A DNA stretch of 64,000 nt from Fistulifera solaris (lineage: Eukaryota; Bacillariophyta; Bacillariophyceae; Naviculales; Stauroneidaceae), in assembly GCA_030295235.1 (NCBI GenBank), contig AP026167.1:496001-560000 (forward strand), read 5' to 3'. A program made the translations under genes and the position numbers. Under the pieces are notes generated by a model that had not been told where the DNA came from, did no database searches, and saw only the letters and a program-made list of their open reading frames with translations. This document shows positions 42,201-52,399 of the stretch, piece after piece (position 1 is the stretch's first letter; each line of letters begins with the position of its first letter).

Positions 42201-44007
42201 CCGTGTTTATTTGAGAAGCACCATCCACTGGATATTGTGAAGGCCCGTCTATGGACAAAGGCTTAGACTTTGTTGCATTCTTCGACAAAGGCTTTGTACC
42301 GTTTTCCAATTGGAAAGAAGGTATTTTGCTTGGAAGCATCTTTTCAAATCGTTCTTCTATTTGCTTCCTTTGTCTATTTCTTTTGCTTCGTAAGCTCTCA
42401 AGACGACTCGAATCTTCGGCGTTACATTCTTTTCCTCGCATGTTATCAGCCGGCCGTGTATCGCTACATTCGGAATGGGTAATGACTGACATACTTCCTT
42501 CTGAAATAGTGACAGATATATCGTGTGCCGCTCTTTTGTTTTGACCAATGGGATTATTGCGTCGGTGCATTTTAGCGGAACCGTCCGACAGACTTGATGC
42601 AGCGTCTATGATCATTGACTCGGATGCTTTATTAAGCAAGGAAAGCAAGTTCCGACCATCTCGTTGACGCAATACGGCTCTATTTGAATCAAAGTCGCTA
42701 TCAATGCTCGAGTCACCTGAATCCCCCGAGAGTTGGTTTTGTCGTCTTGACGATTGTAGGGAGGGCCGACCAGTCGACTCTGCGTTGTTCTCAGATTTAC
42801 TATGAGAAAACGACGCGCTACATGCGCTATTTATGATCGATTCATCTCCCGAGTTCATCGTATCAATAGTTGAATTCTCGCTCTTATATGTATTGACATT
42901 CCCAATCGCTGAACGATTGTTTTCGGCTTTCTCATCAAACGACAGCTGTTTGATCGTGCGATGGCTGTGATGTCCTAAATTTCTACTGTGATGAGATTCA
43001 GGATTCTCTTCCTCCTTTTCAGCACTACGAAAGGACTGAGGAACGGCGGCGCCATTCAGTCTTTCGTTTCTTGTGGGTCGTCGTACTTCATAGGAGGAAG
43101 ATGACGACGAGGAAGAAGAAGAATCGAGTGAAAGGTTATTGTGTGCAGTGTAATCCTCAAAAACAGGCTGACTCGCTTGATTGCGAACAGGTGAATGGCT
43201 TTTCTTAGACTGTGGTCTTTCTTGCCCACTAAGTTGAGAATGTTGTGAGGAGACATTATGGAGAGGACCCTTAGGTGAGACCTCATCCAAAGCATGCGAA
43301 CTCGATTCGGATTCCGAATCATCCTCATCTACTAGAGGTTTACCTCTTGTTTTGCTTTGTGTGCTCGGGGGAGGCGTTGGCGGAAAAGGTGTCTGATTTT
43401 CGATCTTCGTTATGCCCCGAGCTTGCGTTGCCGCCGAAGTGCTTGTTGACGCAGAACCCGGTTCCAACATAATCTTTTTTACTACCTTGGTTGGTGACTT
43501 TCTTACAACAGGAATCTTTTTGAGAGGTGAGGAAGGCAACAATGTCTTGACCTTTGGTATCGGTTGTGTTCTTCTTTCGACGACCTTCAATGGCGAAACT
43601 CGGGTCGGTGAGGATCGAGTCGTAACCGTCTGTACTCTCACTGGACTACGTGGCTGTCCGTTTCTCTGTGTCTTTTGATTGTTCGATGTTCTTGTGGGAT
43701 CATCTCGCGGCTTGCTTTTCGCTTTTCGTTTCTTTACTCGCAATTCCAACAAACGGATTTCCGCTAGTAGTTTTTGTTCTTCTAATCGGGCCAGTTCTTG
43801 CTTTAGCAAATCCAGACGATCACCTTCTTGTTTACAAGATGATGCAACACTAGTCGAAGCAGAGTCAGTACCATCCGTTCCGGCATTTACTGTCTTCGCT
43901 GGAATAAATCGGTTGCTGGCACGGTCGAATACCCATTTTTGCACATCTTTTCGACTCTGGGGATTCGCTTGACCATTGATGCCCGTTGCGCGATATAGTC
44001 CTACCAT
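39220..44007 (-). CDS. Very large acidic, intrinsically disordered protein (1595 residues)
   Basis: A single uninterrupted exon of 4788 nt. Residues 1-45 look ordered (WVFDRASNRFIPAKTV), residues 60-110 form a basic coiled coil, and 110-230 hold many S-P and T-P sites in a basic setting (SPTRVSPLKV, SPLKKIPVVRKSPTKVVKK), which suggests proline-directed phosphorylation. The long middle is S/D/E/N rich. Near the C-terminus are dense acidic runs (EESEEEEESS, DDDDDDDDD). The last 60 residues are ordered again: RSVSFDDDITTVEVPRWDEE followed by KALFYDSVDLRGFKM, similar to a short W/F-Y-x-D/E motif seen in many stramenopile proteins. No enzyme domain is visible. That the frame stays open over nearly 4.8 kb argues for real coding. 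Confidence 0.8.
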   Translation of the reverse strand: MVGLYRATGINGQANPQSRKDVQKWVFDRASNRFIPAKTVNAGTDGTDSASTSVASSCKQEGDRLDLLKQELARLEEQKLLAEIRLLELRVKKRKAKSKPRDDPTRTSNNQKTQRNGQPRSPVRVQTVTTRSSPTRVSPLKVVERRTQPIPKVKTLLPSSPLKKIPVVRKSPTKVVKKIMLEPGSASTSTSAATQARGITKIENQTPFPPTPPPSTQSKTRGKPLVDEDDSESESSSHALDEVSPKGPLHNVSSQHSQLSGQERPQSKKSHSPVRNQASQPVFEDYTAHNNLSLDSSSSSSSSSSYEVRRPTRNERLNGAAVPQSFRSAEKEEENPESHHSRNLGHHSHRTIKQLSFDEKAENNRSAIGNVNTYKSENSTIDTMNSGDESIINSACSASFSHSKSENNAESTGRPSLQSSRRQNQLSGDSGDSSIDSDFDSNRAVLRQRDGRNLLSLLNKASESMIIDAASSLSDGSAKMHRRNNPIGQNKRAAHDISVTISEGSMSVITHSECSDTRPADNMRGKECNAEDSSRLESLRSKRNRQRKQIEERFEKMLPSKIPSFQLENGTKPLSKNATKSKPLSIDGPSQYPVDGASQINTAVAVLAYLKQIHMEETAKKFQREWKDLYGTLPLSHPTIIGTIRFEPLLTDDSFSSSTSDPSIVNDHIELSLDEEMEETKDVLGNFQCDGDEQHRAIDVQISNQVLGKEGERFSDASEAVDVKQVERQVFSSPRVQNPVLSAQGDATNNEVLHEEGLHQSIESVSEECQTPNSRSEQECRVKAETEKYLDNAEQTLLSRHFESTEVLSSDSLSHHQLKVDEVNHAVGPVSTQQELDSKKQLVASHVESALVSDFPEDNSNPPENGDQSAKQTIPSAEVETLKAAGQSEDGADDLIDNKTEILYEMTTEIADSENVTDLPITNDDLENHIRLYSEDITNQISLSGRTSADKVSEEIEDHGKYQNHSAMGYSISAELREVAPNGSDYRGSTSDEYHYEDQANIAAHSISETKSVDDLDILGETAAVASEFNQHYMNEPVVETESRTYVAFANSDERLGENSVSNDVDANMSQNNGISDAKITDHSDTRFNSQIDGSDDSNRNLDDRPESRHAVHRTGKYIDESKSEEQGPPSGCDAQCDYVECDLPTLEFQQSASVQPTFKSPRAETSTMIDIAQFEDVTGFASSESGQISVAVGRDTEESVGKQDQLTTQEIDVLIPCNMGDIPLSETPEIASSSDACPVIMDVPLSSPTRTCLEDDVPQPDTSASTMKVADEPARTDDDQSVVSDYSDYVTLVLDNPDLDVSEISISDPLEELLLTSKAIKAMRNVEKLSYIREESLEQEPKQEEKVSCKSIEESSEEEESEEEEESSEESSASSEEETSEEEGSSSEAEESSTEPEEMSNEFDESSSDDDDDDDDDRYGTQDETTEGDDSQNEERLSVPLPKPKSSVPLPGPASDEQAPPINEPEKGRGISVFHDRNLVTNSIDETCDETIRRPTPPLKRSNSEGSIVASPHLSKKRSLGRSVSFDDDITTVEVPRWDEETKKALFYDSVDLRGFKMTEKARQERKASEKIAKQMNSTIGAATVGMPSFFDGL
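39755..39780 (+). repeat. ATC trinucleotide run coding for poly-Asp
   Basis: About eight ATC units, read on the coding strand as GAT codons, give a run of nine Asp residues in the large acidic protein. Confidence 0.9.
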
Positions 44008-44315
44008 AATCTAAAGGTAAGGTTTTGTTTAAGAGTAGATCGGTGACACGCGGTAACTTTTAGCACAACAATTGTGTTGGATGCTTTCGGCTTGGTTTTC
44101 GATATGGCATGTCGAAAGTCGAAAGTCATCAAAGGCACTAAAAAGTGCGCGACGTGACGGACGCAGAATTCTGGAGGGAGGTTTGTGACTTTTGACTGTA
44201 ATTCTCTTTGTAGTTTGTACTTTAAATACCAAATGTCTAACTCTCGAATGTCCGTTGAGAAAAACAACCTTCAAAGATCAGTATAATATTAATGTGAATA
44301 CGGAAGTGTCGTGGG
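44008..44315. other. Intergenic region
   Basis: 308 bp between two minus-strand genes. Two overlapping frames of 81-88 codons are not supported. Nothing else is seen. Confidence 0.4.
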
Positions 44316-45024
44316 TCATAGAATAGGACATCGGTCATAAGTTGCGAAGAAATGTACGGAGCAAAAAACTGGACTACTGATAACGATCCCCATTCGCTTG
44401 GGCAAAGGCAGTAAATTGTTTAAAGTGTACGCCGCTTTTCGTATTTCGTGACCCAAAGTAAACGCCAAGGGCGAATTGAGCAAACGACGAGGATCTGTGG
44501 GATCAATATAATTGAAACGCATGGCATTGGAATTGGAGTTGCGCAAGTCTTCTTGCAAGGGACTCAATTGCTGATAACAGGATTGACAAACGCGCAACGG
44601 TTCTCGCGCTAATTTAAAACGCTCTTCCAATCCCTTTCCGTACAATAGTTCTTTGTTATCGGCCGCCAAGTAGGTCAACATCCGATCAGGATCCTCGTCC
44701 GGAGAGAAACTATCGTGTAACGCGGAGCGCGGTTTGGCCTTTTGCCCCCCTCCGGTGTCAGCACGATGCTGCTCGGTGGGATGAGGGCTTTTGCTGACTG
44801 CATTTTCCGCAAAATATCTTGCCACACATTCGACAATGATGTTTACGATTCATAGCATTGAAGATCGATTTGCAACCGGAACAGTGTTTGGCGAGATCAT
44901 CGAATTGCCATGGCGACGAGAGTGTAGCGACGCTGGCCGGGCGGTGATTCGAAGACAGGACCGAAGCCGGTTCGTTCAAAATACTTTCGCCTTCGTCCAC
45001 ATCTTCCGGTGGTAGTACAATCAT
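44316..45024 (-). CDS. FYVE zinc-finger protein cut off at the start of its SYLF domain
   Basis: FYVE landmarks are present: WQFDDLAKHCSGCKSIF, RKHHCRMCGKIFCGKC, SQQKALIPPSSIV and RVCQSCYQQL, which together supply eight Cys ligands and bind PI3P on endosomes. Two run-length corrections are needed to keep the frame, T4 to T5 at 44789-44792 and C6 to C7 at 44745-44750. After the finger, LGHEIRKAAYTLNNLLPLPKRMG matches the opening helix of FYVE-SYLF (Ysc84-like) proteins. The sequence then runs into IVISSPVFCSVHFF and a stop, so the SYLF domain is absent. The first exon may lie upstream: a good acceptor (TTCAG) precedes NKGVFEEM about 20 bp before the ATG used here. Confidence 0.7.
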
Positions 45025-45219
45025 TTCTTCGAATACTCCTTTGTTAGCTGAATTGTAAAAAAATAAGGGTTAGAAAGAGACTTCAAGTCGAATCAAGTCT
45101 GTCGTGTAATGTACAGCATCATGGTGGCTTTTTTTCGATCGATTGTTGCGATTCACGCCAGAGAATGCAGTACAGTACATGTGGAACGAACGCAAGAGTG
45201 TTGTTACGCGCTATACTAA

Positions 45220-45245
45220 GTACCGGTACCGTACCGGTACCGTAC
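45220..45245. repeat. Tandem GTACCGGTACC units
   Basis: GTACCGGTACC is repeated twice without a gap and followed by GTAC. Each unit contains overlapping GGTACC and ACCGGT palindromes, so several small hairpins are possible. Confidence 0.85.
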
Positions 45246-45263
45246 GTAGTAACCTTGTACTTG

Positions 45264-45347
45264 CAGGAAACGGCGTTAAAATTCTGCCTCGTCGTGGATG
45301 CTAAGTAGAATCTTGTACTAGAGGCAGAATTTTAACGTCCTTTTCCA
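45264..45347. repeat. 84-bp fold-back (MITE-like) element
   Basis: The ends are inverted copies. The left arm (45264-45290) and the right arm (45321-45347, read in reverse) share GTTAAAATTCTGCCTC exactly (16 bp) and extend outward with a few mismatches through a GGAAA-type end. The loop is about 30 bp. A related sequence lacking the right arm is at 38922-38973. No target-site duplication can be called with confidence. Confidence 0.7.
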
Positions 45348-45580
45348 GTTATTGTTCTGTGATGAAAGATGACGATTGCTTCGTGACCCCCGCCCAAGAA
45401 TGAAAAAGATTCGTTTCGCCGTTGTTGCGTTCGGCTCGCAAAAAAAATCTTTTGTGTCGTTTCCTTTCGGCTGCCTTTGTAAATGTCGTCGATCGACATG
45501 CTTCGATAGAACATCGTCTACATCGCGAACTAATCCATTCGAATAACGTATTCACTAGAAATGCCATCGAGTGGGAATGA

Positions 45581-46527
45581 ATGATAAGCCCCAATAAGAT
45601 TGTTTCGTATCCTCTTGGTCACGAAGAATCCGGATCGCTGCACGTCTTTGGAAACGCGAAAGATGCCACCAATGTTGTTATCATGTGCCCCGGATATCCC
45701 GATGATCAGACGGTATTTTATCCTCTCGCTCAGCGCTTGTCAGCACTCGGATTGCTGGTAGGAATTGTCTGTTTGCCGGGATACGATCGAACTCTGCGTC
45801 ACGATCTGTGGAGTTTTCTCGACATTGCCGACGGCCTGCGCGAAGCCATTCAGAGTGCTACGCCAAAATGTTCAACCGGAATTGAAACTTTTGGTATTTT
45901 TCATGATTGGGGCTGTGTAGTGGGGACCATGTACGCTAACCGCGCCGTGGCGATTAAAGATCGGGAGGAATTGATTCCGGATCGCCTCATCCTGCTGGAT
46001 GTCTTGTTGTCTCCTCGAGGCGCTCGTCGCTCTTCGTTGTCAAAGAGAACTGTCTATCAAGGAATGGTGTTCGTCTTGTATCAAATTCCTCTCGCCTTTG
46101 CGTTTTGGTTTCATCGATACATTTCGAAAACCCTAGCATGTGCTGTTTTGTCGATGACAGGACTTGTCATACCTTTATTGTTGTTGAATCATCCCACGGA
46201 TTTGAAACACCTAGAAGAACGGCAAGCGCTCCAGGCACCACAGTTGGCATATCCTTACTATCACGCCTGGAAGTCTCTCTTCACGTTGCAAACGAAGGAA
46301 TTTGCGTACTGCTATCTGCCCAAGGATTTGACCAGCATGCCCGTTTTGTTTCTCCACGGTCAGCACAAAAGATACCATTGCATGTTCAACAAGGTGAAGA
46401 TGTGTTGAACCGAGAGCACGACAAAGGGAATAAGTCCAAAGTAGTGGCGATGCCGAACGGTGGGCATTGGTTTTACTTGTCCAATCTCGATGAATGCTGG
46501 GGTCACATTGAGGCATTCCTCAAGTAG
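45581..46527 (+). CDS. Alpha/beta hydrolase, epoxide-hydrolase-like
   Basis: Opens with MISPNKIVSYPLGHEESG and then the fold's strands: VVIMCPGYPDDQTVFYPLAQ with the oxyanion-hole segment, LVGIVCLPGYDRT and FGIFHDWGCVVGTMYANR. The last holds the H-D-W-G nucleophile elbow of epoxide hydrolases and haloalkane dehalogenases, with Asp as nucleophile. A hydrophobic cap region (MVFVLYQIPLAFAFWF, VLSMTGLVIPLLLL) may contact membranes. The catalytic His is in PNGGHWFYL. The A4 run at 46367-46370 should be A5 (GQHKKIPLHVQQGEDV), which gives 315 residues. The substrate is unknown. Confidence 0.8.
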
Positions 46528-46700
46528 GTTCTTGCAAACAGCCATTTGTATTGCGCACTCCGTTGTGGCTTTCTTTTGACTACTTGAACCGATCCGCAAG
46601 AGAAAGCAACAACTCTACTTTTGTTTGAAATTCGTTCTATTGTGCATGTCCCTCCGAATTATAAGAATAGTCTACACGAAGTTTAAGGTGAAGTAATTTC

Positions 46701-49700
46701 TTACTGATAAGACTCTGTTAATTCTCTCCACAATACCAAAGCATGGTTAATTCCTAGTCGACAGATGCTCAATGAAAAGATATAGCGCTCCTTTTCTAGG
46801 TTGTCGAAGAACGACTTTGTGAAAGCAGATACCCTATCAGCATCGAACTCTGGAAGCAACTGCTCGGCGCTGTTTCGGTCAAAACCCAACAAGAAGTCCC
46901 TCACAATGAGAGACACATAGTACTGCTTATGATAAAGATCGGACGAAAAGACGTTACCCAAACTTGCATCAACATCGTATCGTACAGCATCTTCGGCCAT
47001 GTTTGACCATCCCATGTGGTCAGACAATGCTTTAACGAACTCTAACAAAATCGACCCAACTGCAGTAAAGTTAACTGGGAAAACATGATCTTGATCGTCG
47101 CGCATCGGATCGATCATAGAGCTGCAGTGCTTTTTCTTCTGAGAATTTATCACCGCTGCCCGTGCGTTTCGAAATGTATTGTGGCGGTTGTCTTTGTTTT
47201 CAGATCTCAAATTGTGATGAGCAAGGCATCGATAGGAGGCGCTAATGTCTTCGGGGTGAATACGCTCGTTTGAGTTCCTGAGCAGGAGTGCAACGTCGAC
47301 GTGTCAGTGAACGCAATGGCTGCCAGTAAGTCAAAGGTTAGAAGCGAATCTCCTTACCTCTTGTGATCTTTTGCCCCTATATATTCAGGGAAGGTATCCT
47401 CGATCGCAGTATGCTTGAAAGCTAGACGGGCAGCTTGGCTAGCACTTATTCCCCACGACATGCAAAACACCGCGCAACAGGATCCTCTTTTTGGCTTGCC
47501 TCCGGTCCAAACTGCTTTCATGTTCTTAAATAATTTGTCCATGTCCTCCAGAAAAGGAATTCTGAGCAAAGGATCACGAAGCTTGAGAGCGTTGTACAAG
47601 TGAAGTGTAATTCTCAATTGACCCAATGAATCAATTGTTGCAGACCCCATATCGATTGAGCATACATGTGTCGCATAAAGCATAAATGCTCCTCCAATGA
47701 GAGGGCTCCAAACCGCGACGCTTTCACTTTTTAAATGCTCCCAAGCTAGTTTCCGGCCGTTCTACAGGTGGTGTGAACTTGCGAGCTTCGTAAGGCCTTT
47801 AAACATCAGAATGTTTTGGTAGAAGGGAGGAGCATTTTCCGGCGCTTTACTTCGATTCGACTCGGCTCGCAATTGCGTAAACAGTGTTCTGTAGGACTCT
47901 TTCAAACAAAAAGACACGCAAGTCAAGTCCCGCTTTCCTTGTAGCGTTAAAATTGACATCAAAACTGAATGGAGACCGAAGGATAAAGCAGCGGACACTT
48001 TTCTTCGGTGGTGGGGATTGCTAGAGTCTGTCGGAACATCTTTTGTGTGTCGCCGCAGCAATTCAAGGACTGTAACTAAATTTGGTTTGGTCGGCAAATG
48101 ATCAAAAGGTGTAGAATTGCACAGTTTTACCAATTCCGGTAATATGTTGGTGACAAATACTTCATCCATATCACCACGGATGCGACGAGCGGGCCTGATG
48201 TTCTCGTCAAAAGGCGGTCCCCACAATCCGGCAAATGATTGCATCTCGTTTGAAGCGACCGTGAATATCTGGACAAGCTTGTGTGTATTTAGAAGGCAAA
48301 ATTCACCTCCAATATTCTCGCATTGACCAAGCCACATATGTGATTCAGGTTCAAGGAGGAATGCCATCGCAGTAGCCGAGCATCTCATGAAACGTTGTTC
48401 GAAGACGAGAAGAGTCTCCAAAGAGGTGTCCGCGCGGATAGCCTCGGCTAATTCGTTGGCGTATTGCGGCTTTAAACCTGATTTCGCGGCAAACTCCTTT
48501 GATATCAAGGGTATTAGAGCAAGTCCAAAACTTCCGTGGAAACAGCACTCCACGATGTCAGCTACAAACGCCAGCGCCATATGAACGTCTGTTTGCTGAA
48601 GTCGGGTCTTTTGATGCGCTTGTTAATATCCGCCACACACTCTGTCAGAAACACAAGCGCCAAGACACGGTAGAAGGACGAAAGATGTGGATGATCTAGC
48701 GCCAACTCCTGCTCGGCTCGGGTCACGGTCTCTGTCGCGATATTTGCCACCGTTGCACATTCCATTGCCAATTGCACGCAGCTTGAGGATGTATGCGTGG
48801 TTTGATCCCCTCTCATGTAATTCTTCAAGAGCTGGTAATGATGCCGCACAGTGCCCATTACTTCATCCATTGTATTAATGAAAGCCACGGCTTGCACTCG
48901 ATCATCACCTTCGAAATAGACTTGATAAATGTCAAATTTTCTCCTTCACTTGGACTCCGGAGTATTTGGGCAGCTTTCCTTGCTCGATATCGCGGTCCAT
49001 TAGTTCGCCGTCCATTTCTTCATCTTCGGGATCGGGCGTCAATGCATGAAACCTGCCGCCATTCTTTCCTGCGTTCGATCGTTTTCTTCCTTGTGGATGG
49101 CGGTGGCCATGCGATTCGCATATCGTAGAGCACTGCGACGATACTTCAGCACATCGATGATGTACCGATGTCCGTCATCACCTCCCTTTTTCGACCCGTA
49201 GATCCGAATGGTCAGTTTCTCACTGAACCGAATACACGAGGTCAAATTGGTCATAATCGCGGGTGGGCCGACAATGGACTTCTTCTCTTTTTTCGCCGTC
49301 TTTCAGGAAGTGGTGCTATTCGTGATTTCTTGCAATGCCCCCGACTGCTGTTTTGATAAGCAATAAACACTATAATTGTGCTTCAAGATTTGCTGCACAC
49401 CGTGTCGATAATCATTCACGGCGGACAGTTTCGACTCGGGGCAAGCCTGCGCCATCCACTGATAGATGTGCCCATTGGCTTCTTTATACTGTTCAACAAT
49501 GGAAGCCTTGTCATTATTCGTTTGATTCGTTGCTTGATCTGTTGTAACAGCACCATTCTTACTTGGATTCGGCACATTATTTGCGGAAACTACGTCGTTA
49601 TTCGCTCGATTGGACGCGTTATCCGCGGCCACTGTGTCATCATGTATTGGATGATGCGATGCATTAGAGAGTGGGTTCGCCTTCGTCGCACTGCCTTGCT

Positions 49701-49740
49701 TGCGGCTCTTCTTCTTCTGCTTCTTTCGCTGATACCCCAT
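46701..49740 (-). pseudogene. DUF6604-type large helical protein gene, interrupted
   Basis: The N-terminus is short and basic (MGYQRKKQKKKSRK). A DUF6604-like segment follows a variable linker: IVEQYKEANGHIYQWMAQAC and VNDYRHGVQQILKHN. Then come RYIIDVLKYRRSALRYANRM, NGGRFHALTPDPEDEEM and a long helical region to 46701. One intron (47278-47357, 80 nt, GT-AG) joins the last two parts. Three breaks are run-length errors (AA/AAA at 49062-49063, T4/T3 at 48937-48940, AA/AAA at 48584-48585). Two in-frame stops, TGA at 49303-49305 and TAG at 47762-47764, are not in runs and are not explained by splicing, so I call it a recently broken host gene. If both were base-call errors it would encode about 986 residues. 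Confidence 0.6.
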
Positions 49741-50236
49741 CCTTCAATGAAAGACACCCTTGAAGAAACGCTGAGCCAATAGCCAACAACCAACCAATAC
49801 ACCGACGAGCCCAAACAGTGACAAAGGTGTGCTGAAAGATGTTTCTAAAAGAGTTTATGTGACATTTTTCACGTGACTCAACACCCTCTTTTTCTGTAGG
49901 TTGACGAGGAGCACGTTTCCTTGTTAAAAATTGGATCCGCAGATTTTCAAAATGCAAGCGGCTCAAAGTCGTCGTTGAATGACGTGTTGTTCGGGAATAC
50001 TTCTACGATTGGAATGACGTCACGTTCGGAGTTCGCTGGAAAGAGTAGTCTGGCGATGAATGTCACTCGTACATGTGGCTACGTACGTGAAGGACAGGTA
50101 CATACACGTGGCTTTTCGCGTTTTCCTCCACAAAAACGCTCTGGCGAACGGCGGAGACGGAAAGCGCAATAACAACGGTGTTGCAACAGTTGCTTGCCTT
50201 TGTTTATTATACATTGTATAACAACTTTTATTCACC
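49741..50236. other. Divergent intergenic region
   Basis: 496 bp between a minus-strand start and the CobW gene. A short plus frame at 49921-50172 is not credited. No clear element is visible. Confidence 0.4.
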
Positions 50237-51338
50237 ATGACCGAATCTGCTGACAAACTTACTCCCATTACAGTGATTACTGGCTTTCTAGGTGCCGGCA
50301 AAACGACTTTTGTCAATTATATTCTCAAGGAACAGCGCGACTGGAAGATCTGCGTGCTGGAGAATGAATTTGGGGAAGTTTCCATCGATGATGGTCTCGG
50401 TACGTTCTTACGAAAAGTGGTTTTATCAAGCGAATGAGTAAATCAGCGAGACGCTCACATTCTTTACTGCTTTAGTCGCCGAATCACTCGACGCCCCCGA
50501 GGACTTGATTACGATGGACAATGGTTGCGCGTGCTGTTCCGTCCGCGGAGATCTCGTGCGTACACTCGGGCAGTTGATTCAACGACGCAAGGAGTTTGAT
50601 GCCATTCTTTTGGAAACGACGGGTCTCGCCGATCCGGCTCCTATAGTATACACCATCCAAACCAACAGCAAAATGTCGGAAAATTATTTCATTGATTCGA
50701 TTGTGGCCTTGGCCGATGCCAAGCATTTGCCCTTGCATTTGGATGAAAAGAAGCCGGACGGATCGGCCAATGAAGCCTTGCAGCAAGTGGCATTTGCCGA
50801 CAAAATCTTGCTCAACAAGATTGATTTGGTGACACCGGAGCAAAAGACGGCACTCAAAGATCGCTTGGCGCTCATTAACAAATTTGCGACGGTCATTGAA
50901 ACAGAACGTAGTCGCGCGCCGCTGGACAAAATCTTGGGTTTGAATTCGTTTAATATGGAATCAATCTTGAATTATGAACCGGACTTTTTCGAGATTCAGG
51001 AGGATGCCAAGCACAATTTGGATTTGGTTTCGTCCGTCGGTATTACGTTTCAGGGTCAATTGCACGCTCAGTGGTTTAATATGTTCATGATGGATTTACT
51101 GCGCGAGCGTGCGGCGGATATCTACCGCTCCAAGGGATTGCTTACATTCCACGGACAAGGAAATACCAAATTTGTGTTTCAGGGAGTGCACGAACAAATT
51201 AATTTTGGACCAGCGAAAGAGCCATGGAAAGATGGAGAGGAACGGATCAACAAGTTTGTATTTATAGGTAAAAACTTGAATCGAGAGGAACTCACAAAAG
51301 GTTTGATGGAGTGTTTATACAAGGAGGAAGAAAAGTAG
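50237..51338 (+). CDS. CobW/COG0523-family GTPase (metal chaperone)
   Basis: Two exons, 50237-50399 and 50476-51338, with a 76-nt GT-AG intron, giving 341 residues. Walker [10 protein letters not shown] lies at residues 16-24. The family metal site GCACC is at 71-75, within [14 protein letters not shown]. The switch region [11 protein letters not shown], the guanine motif NKIDLV, and a C-terminal CobW_C domain ([20 protein letters not shown]) follow. Members move zinc or cobalt to client enzymes using GTP. There is no targeting peptide, so it is probably cytosolic. The intact frame shows that not every gene here carries a run error. Confidence 0.9.
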
Positions 51339-51499
51339 TATACGGAAAGGTTTAGAACGTGCGTTTCAGTGATACATACTTGTCGTATAATCTACTTCGT
51401 GATAGTTCAAAAATGTAATGGATTAGAATCCTCGCACAAGTTGCCTATTAACATGATGAGATAGTCTAATGCAATCATTCATTTTTTACGTAAACAAAA

Positions 51500-51522
51500 T
51501 CAAGACTGATTTTCAGTCATGA
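51500..51522 (+). repeat. Dispersed 23-bp hairpin motif, copy 6
   Basis: TCAAGACTGATTTT, CAGTCATGA. Both arms are intact. Confidence 0.75.
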
Positions 51523-51726
51523 GATTTCTTAGTAATGATAGTGTTCTTTTGGTTTTCAAAACTGCACTGATAAATATCTTCTCCTCAAAACAAATATGTT
51601 TGTATTCAATGGTCCATTTTTTACTTTGAGAGACTTACCACTTTCTCGTTGACCACGAAAATCTTCGCTAAATGATGTTATAAATTTTCACTATACCTGG
51701 TAGTCCAAAGTGTTGTTCGTTTTTCG

Positions 51727-51749
51727 CCAAGACTAGATTTCAGTCATTA
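51727..51749 (+). repeat. Dispersed 23-bp hairpin motif, copy 7
   Basis: CCAAGACTAGATTT, CAGTCATTA. One arm base is changed. It is preceded by GTTGTTCGTTTTTCG. Confidence 0.7.
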
Positions 51750-51914
51750 GACAGATTAAGTGATTGTTGTGTTTCTCACATCCATCGCAAAGAACTTCTT
51801 CTTCAAGTAAACTTAAGCATTTCTATCGATAGTCCTCTTATCAAGTTCTCCATCATTTAAGTCAAAAATCCTCACGGATGGTTGACTAGAGTCCAAAGGG
51901 TTGTTCGTTTTTCG

Positions 51915-51937
51915 TCAAGACTGGATTTCCGTCAGGC
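51915..51937 (+). repeat. Dispersed 23-bp hairpin motif, copy 8 (diverged)
   Basis: TCAAGACTGGATTT, CCGTCAGGC. The same 15-bp preceding sequence as copy 7 shows it belongs to the family. Confidence 0.6.
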
Positions 51938-52399
51938 AAGAATGAACTTCTATTTATTTTAAGTTTTTTCGCGTTCTCTTGCAAGTTGCATCTGAACTTT
52001 TTTTTCTCTAATGTTTGTTTAATCGAAAGATTCTCAAAATTACTATCATTTTATTCCTAATTTGTTAATCGTCAGAATCTAATCTTGACATTCGACTGAA
52101 TTTTCCACTTTTCATTCACATATATTTCAGTCTGACACTTCCCTGAGTAAGCTTTGGTTCTAACTCTCTAGCCTTAGTGCGCTAGTAGATTACTTTCGGA
52201 TTTCGATTTGTACTTTCGGATGTCTCGTCCACGCTATAGAGATCGAACGGAGACAGTATTGCCATACGAACCGGTACTCAAAAAAAACAATGCCAATCGA
52301 AAAAAAACCATGAAACCATGAAGGTCAATGTGATTGTGTTTCCTTGAGACCCACACACTATTCACTACCCTTATTTATGCAATAAACAATGAGAATACC

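Larger units (their letters stand above)
45025..45580. other. Divergent intergenic region with palindromic repeats
   Basis: 556 bp. It contains two tandem copies of GTACCGGTACC followed by GTAC (45220-45245) and the fold-back element 45264-45347. A possible upstream exon of the FYVE gene may lie in 45045-45140. Confidence 0.5.
51339..52399. other. Long gene-free region with three hairpin motif copies
   Basis: 1061 bp, AT-rich, no supported frame. It carries hairpin motif copies at 51500-51522, 51727-51749 and 51915-51937. The last two sit in a larger repeated context (AGTCCAAAG, GTTGTTCGTTTTTCG, then the motif) about 188 bp apart. Confidence 0.55.
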
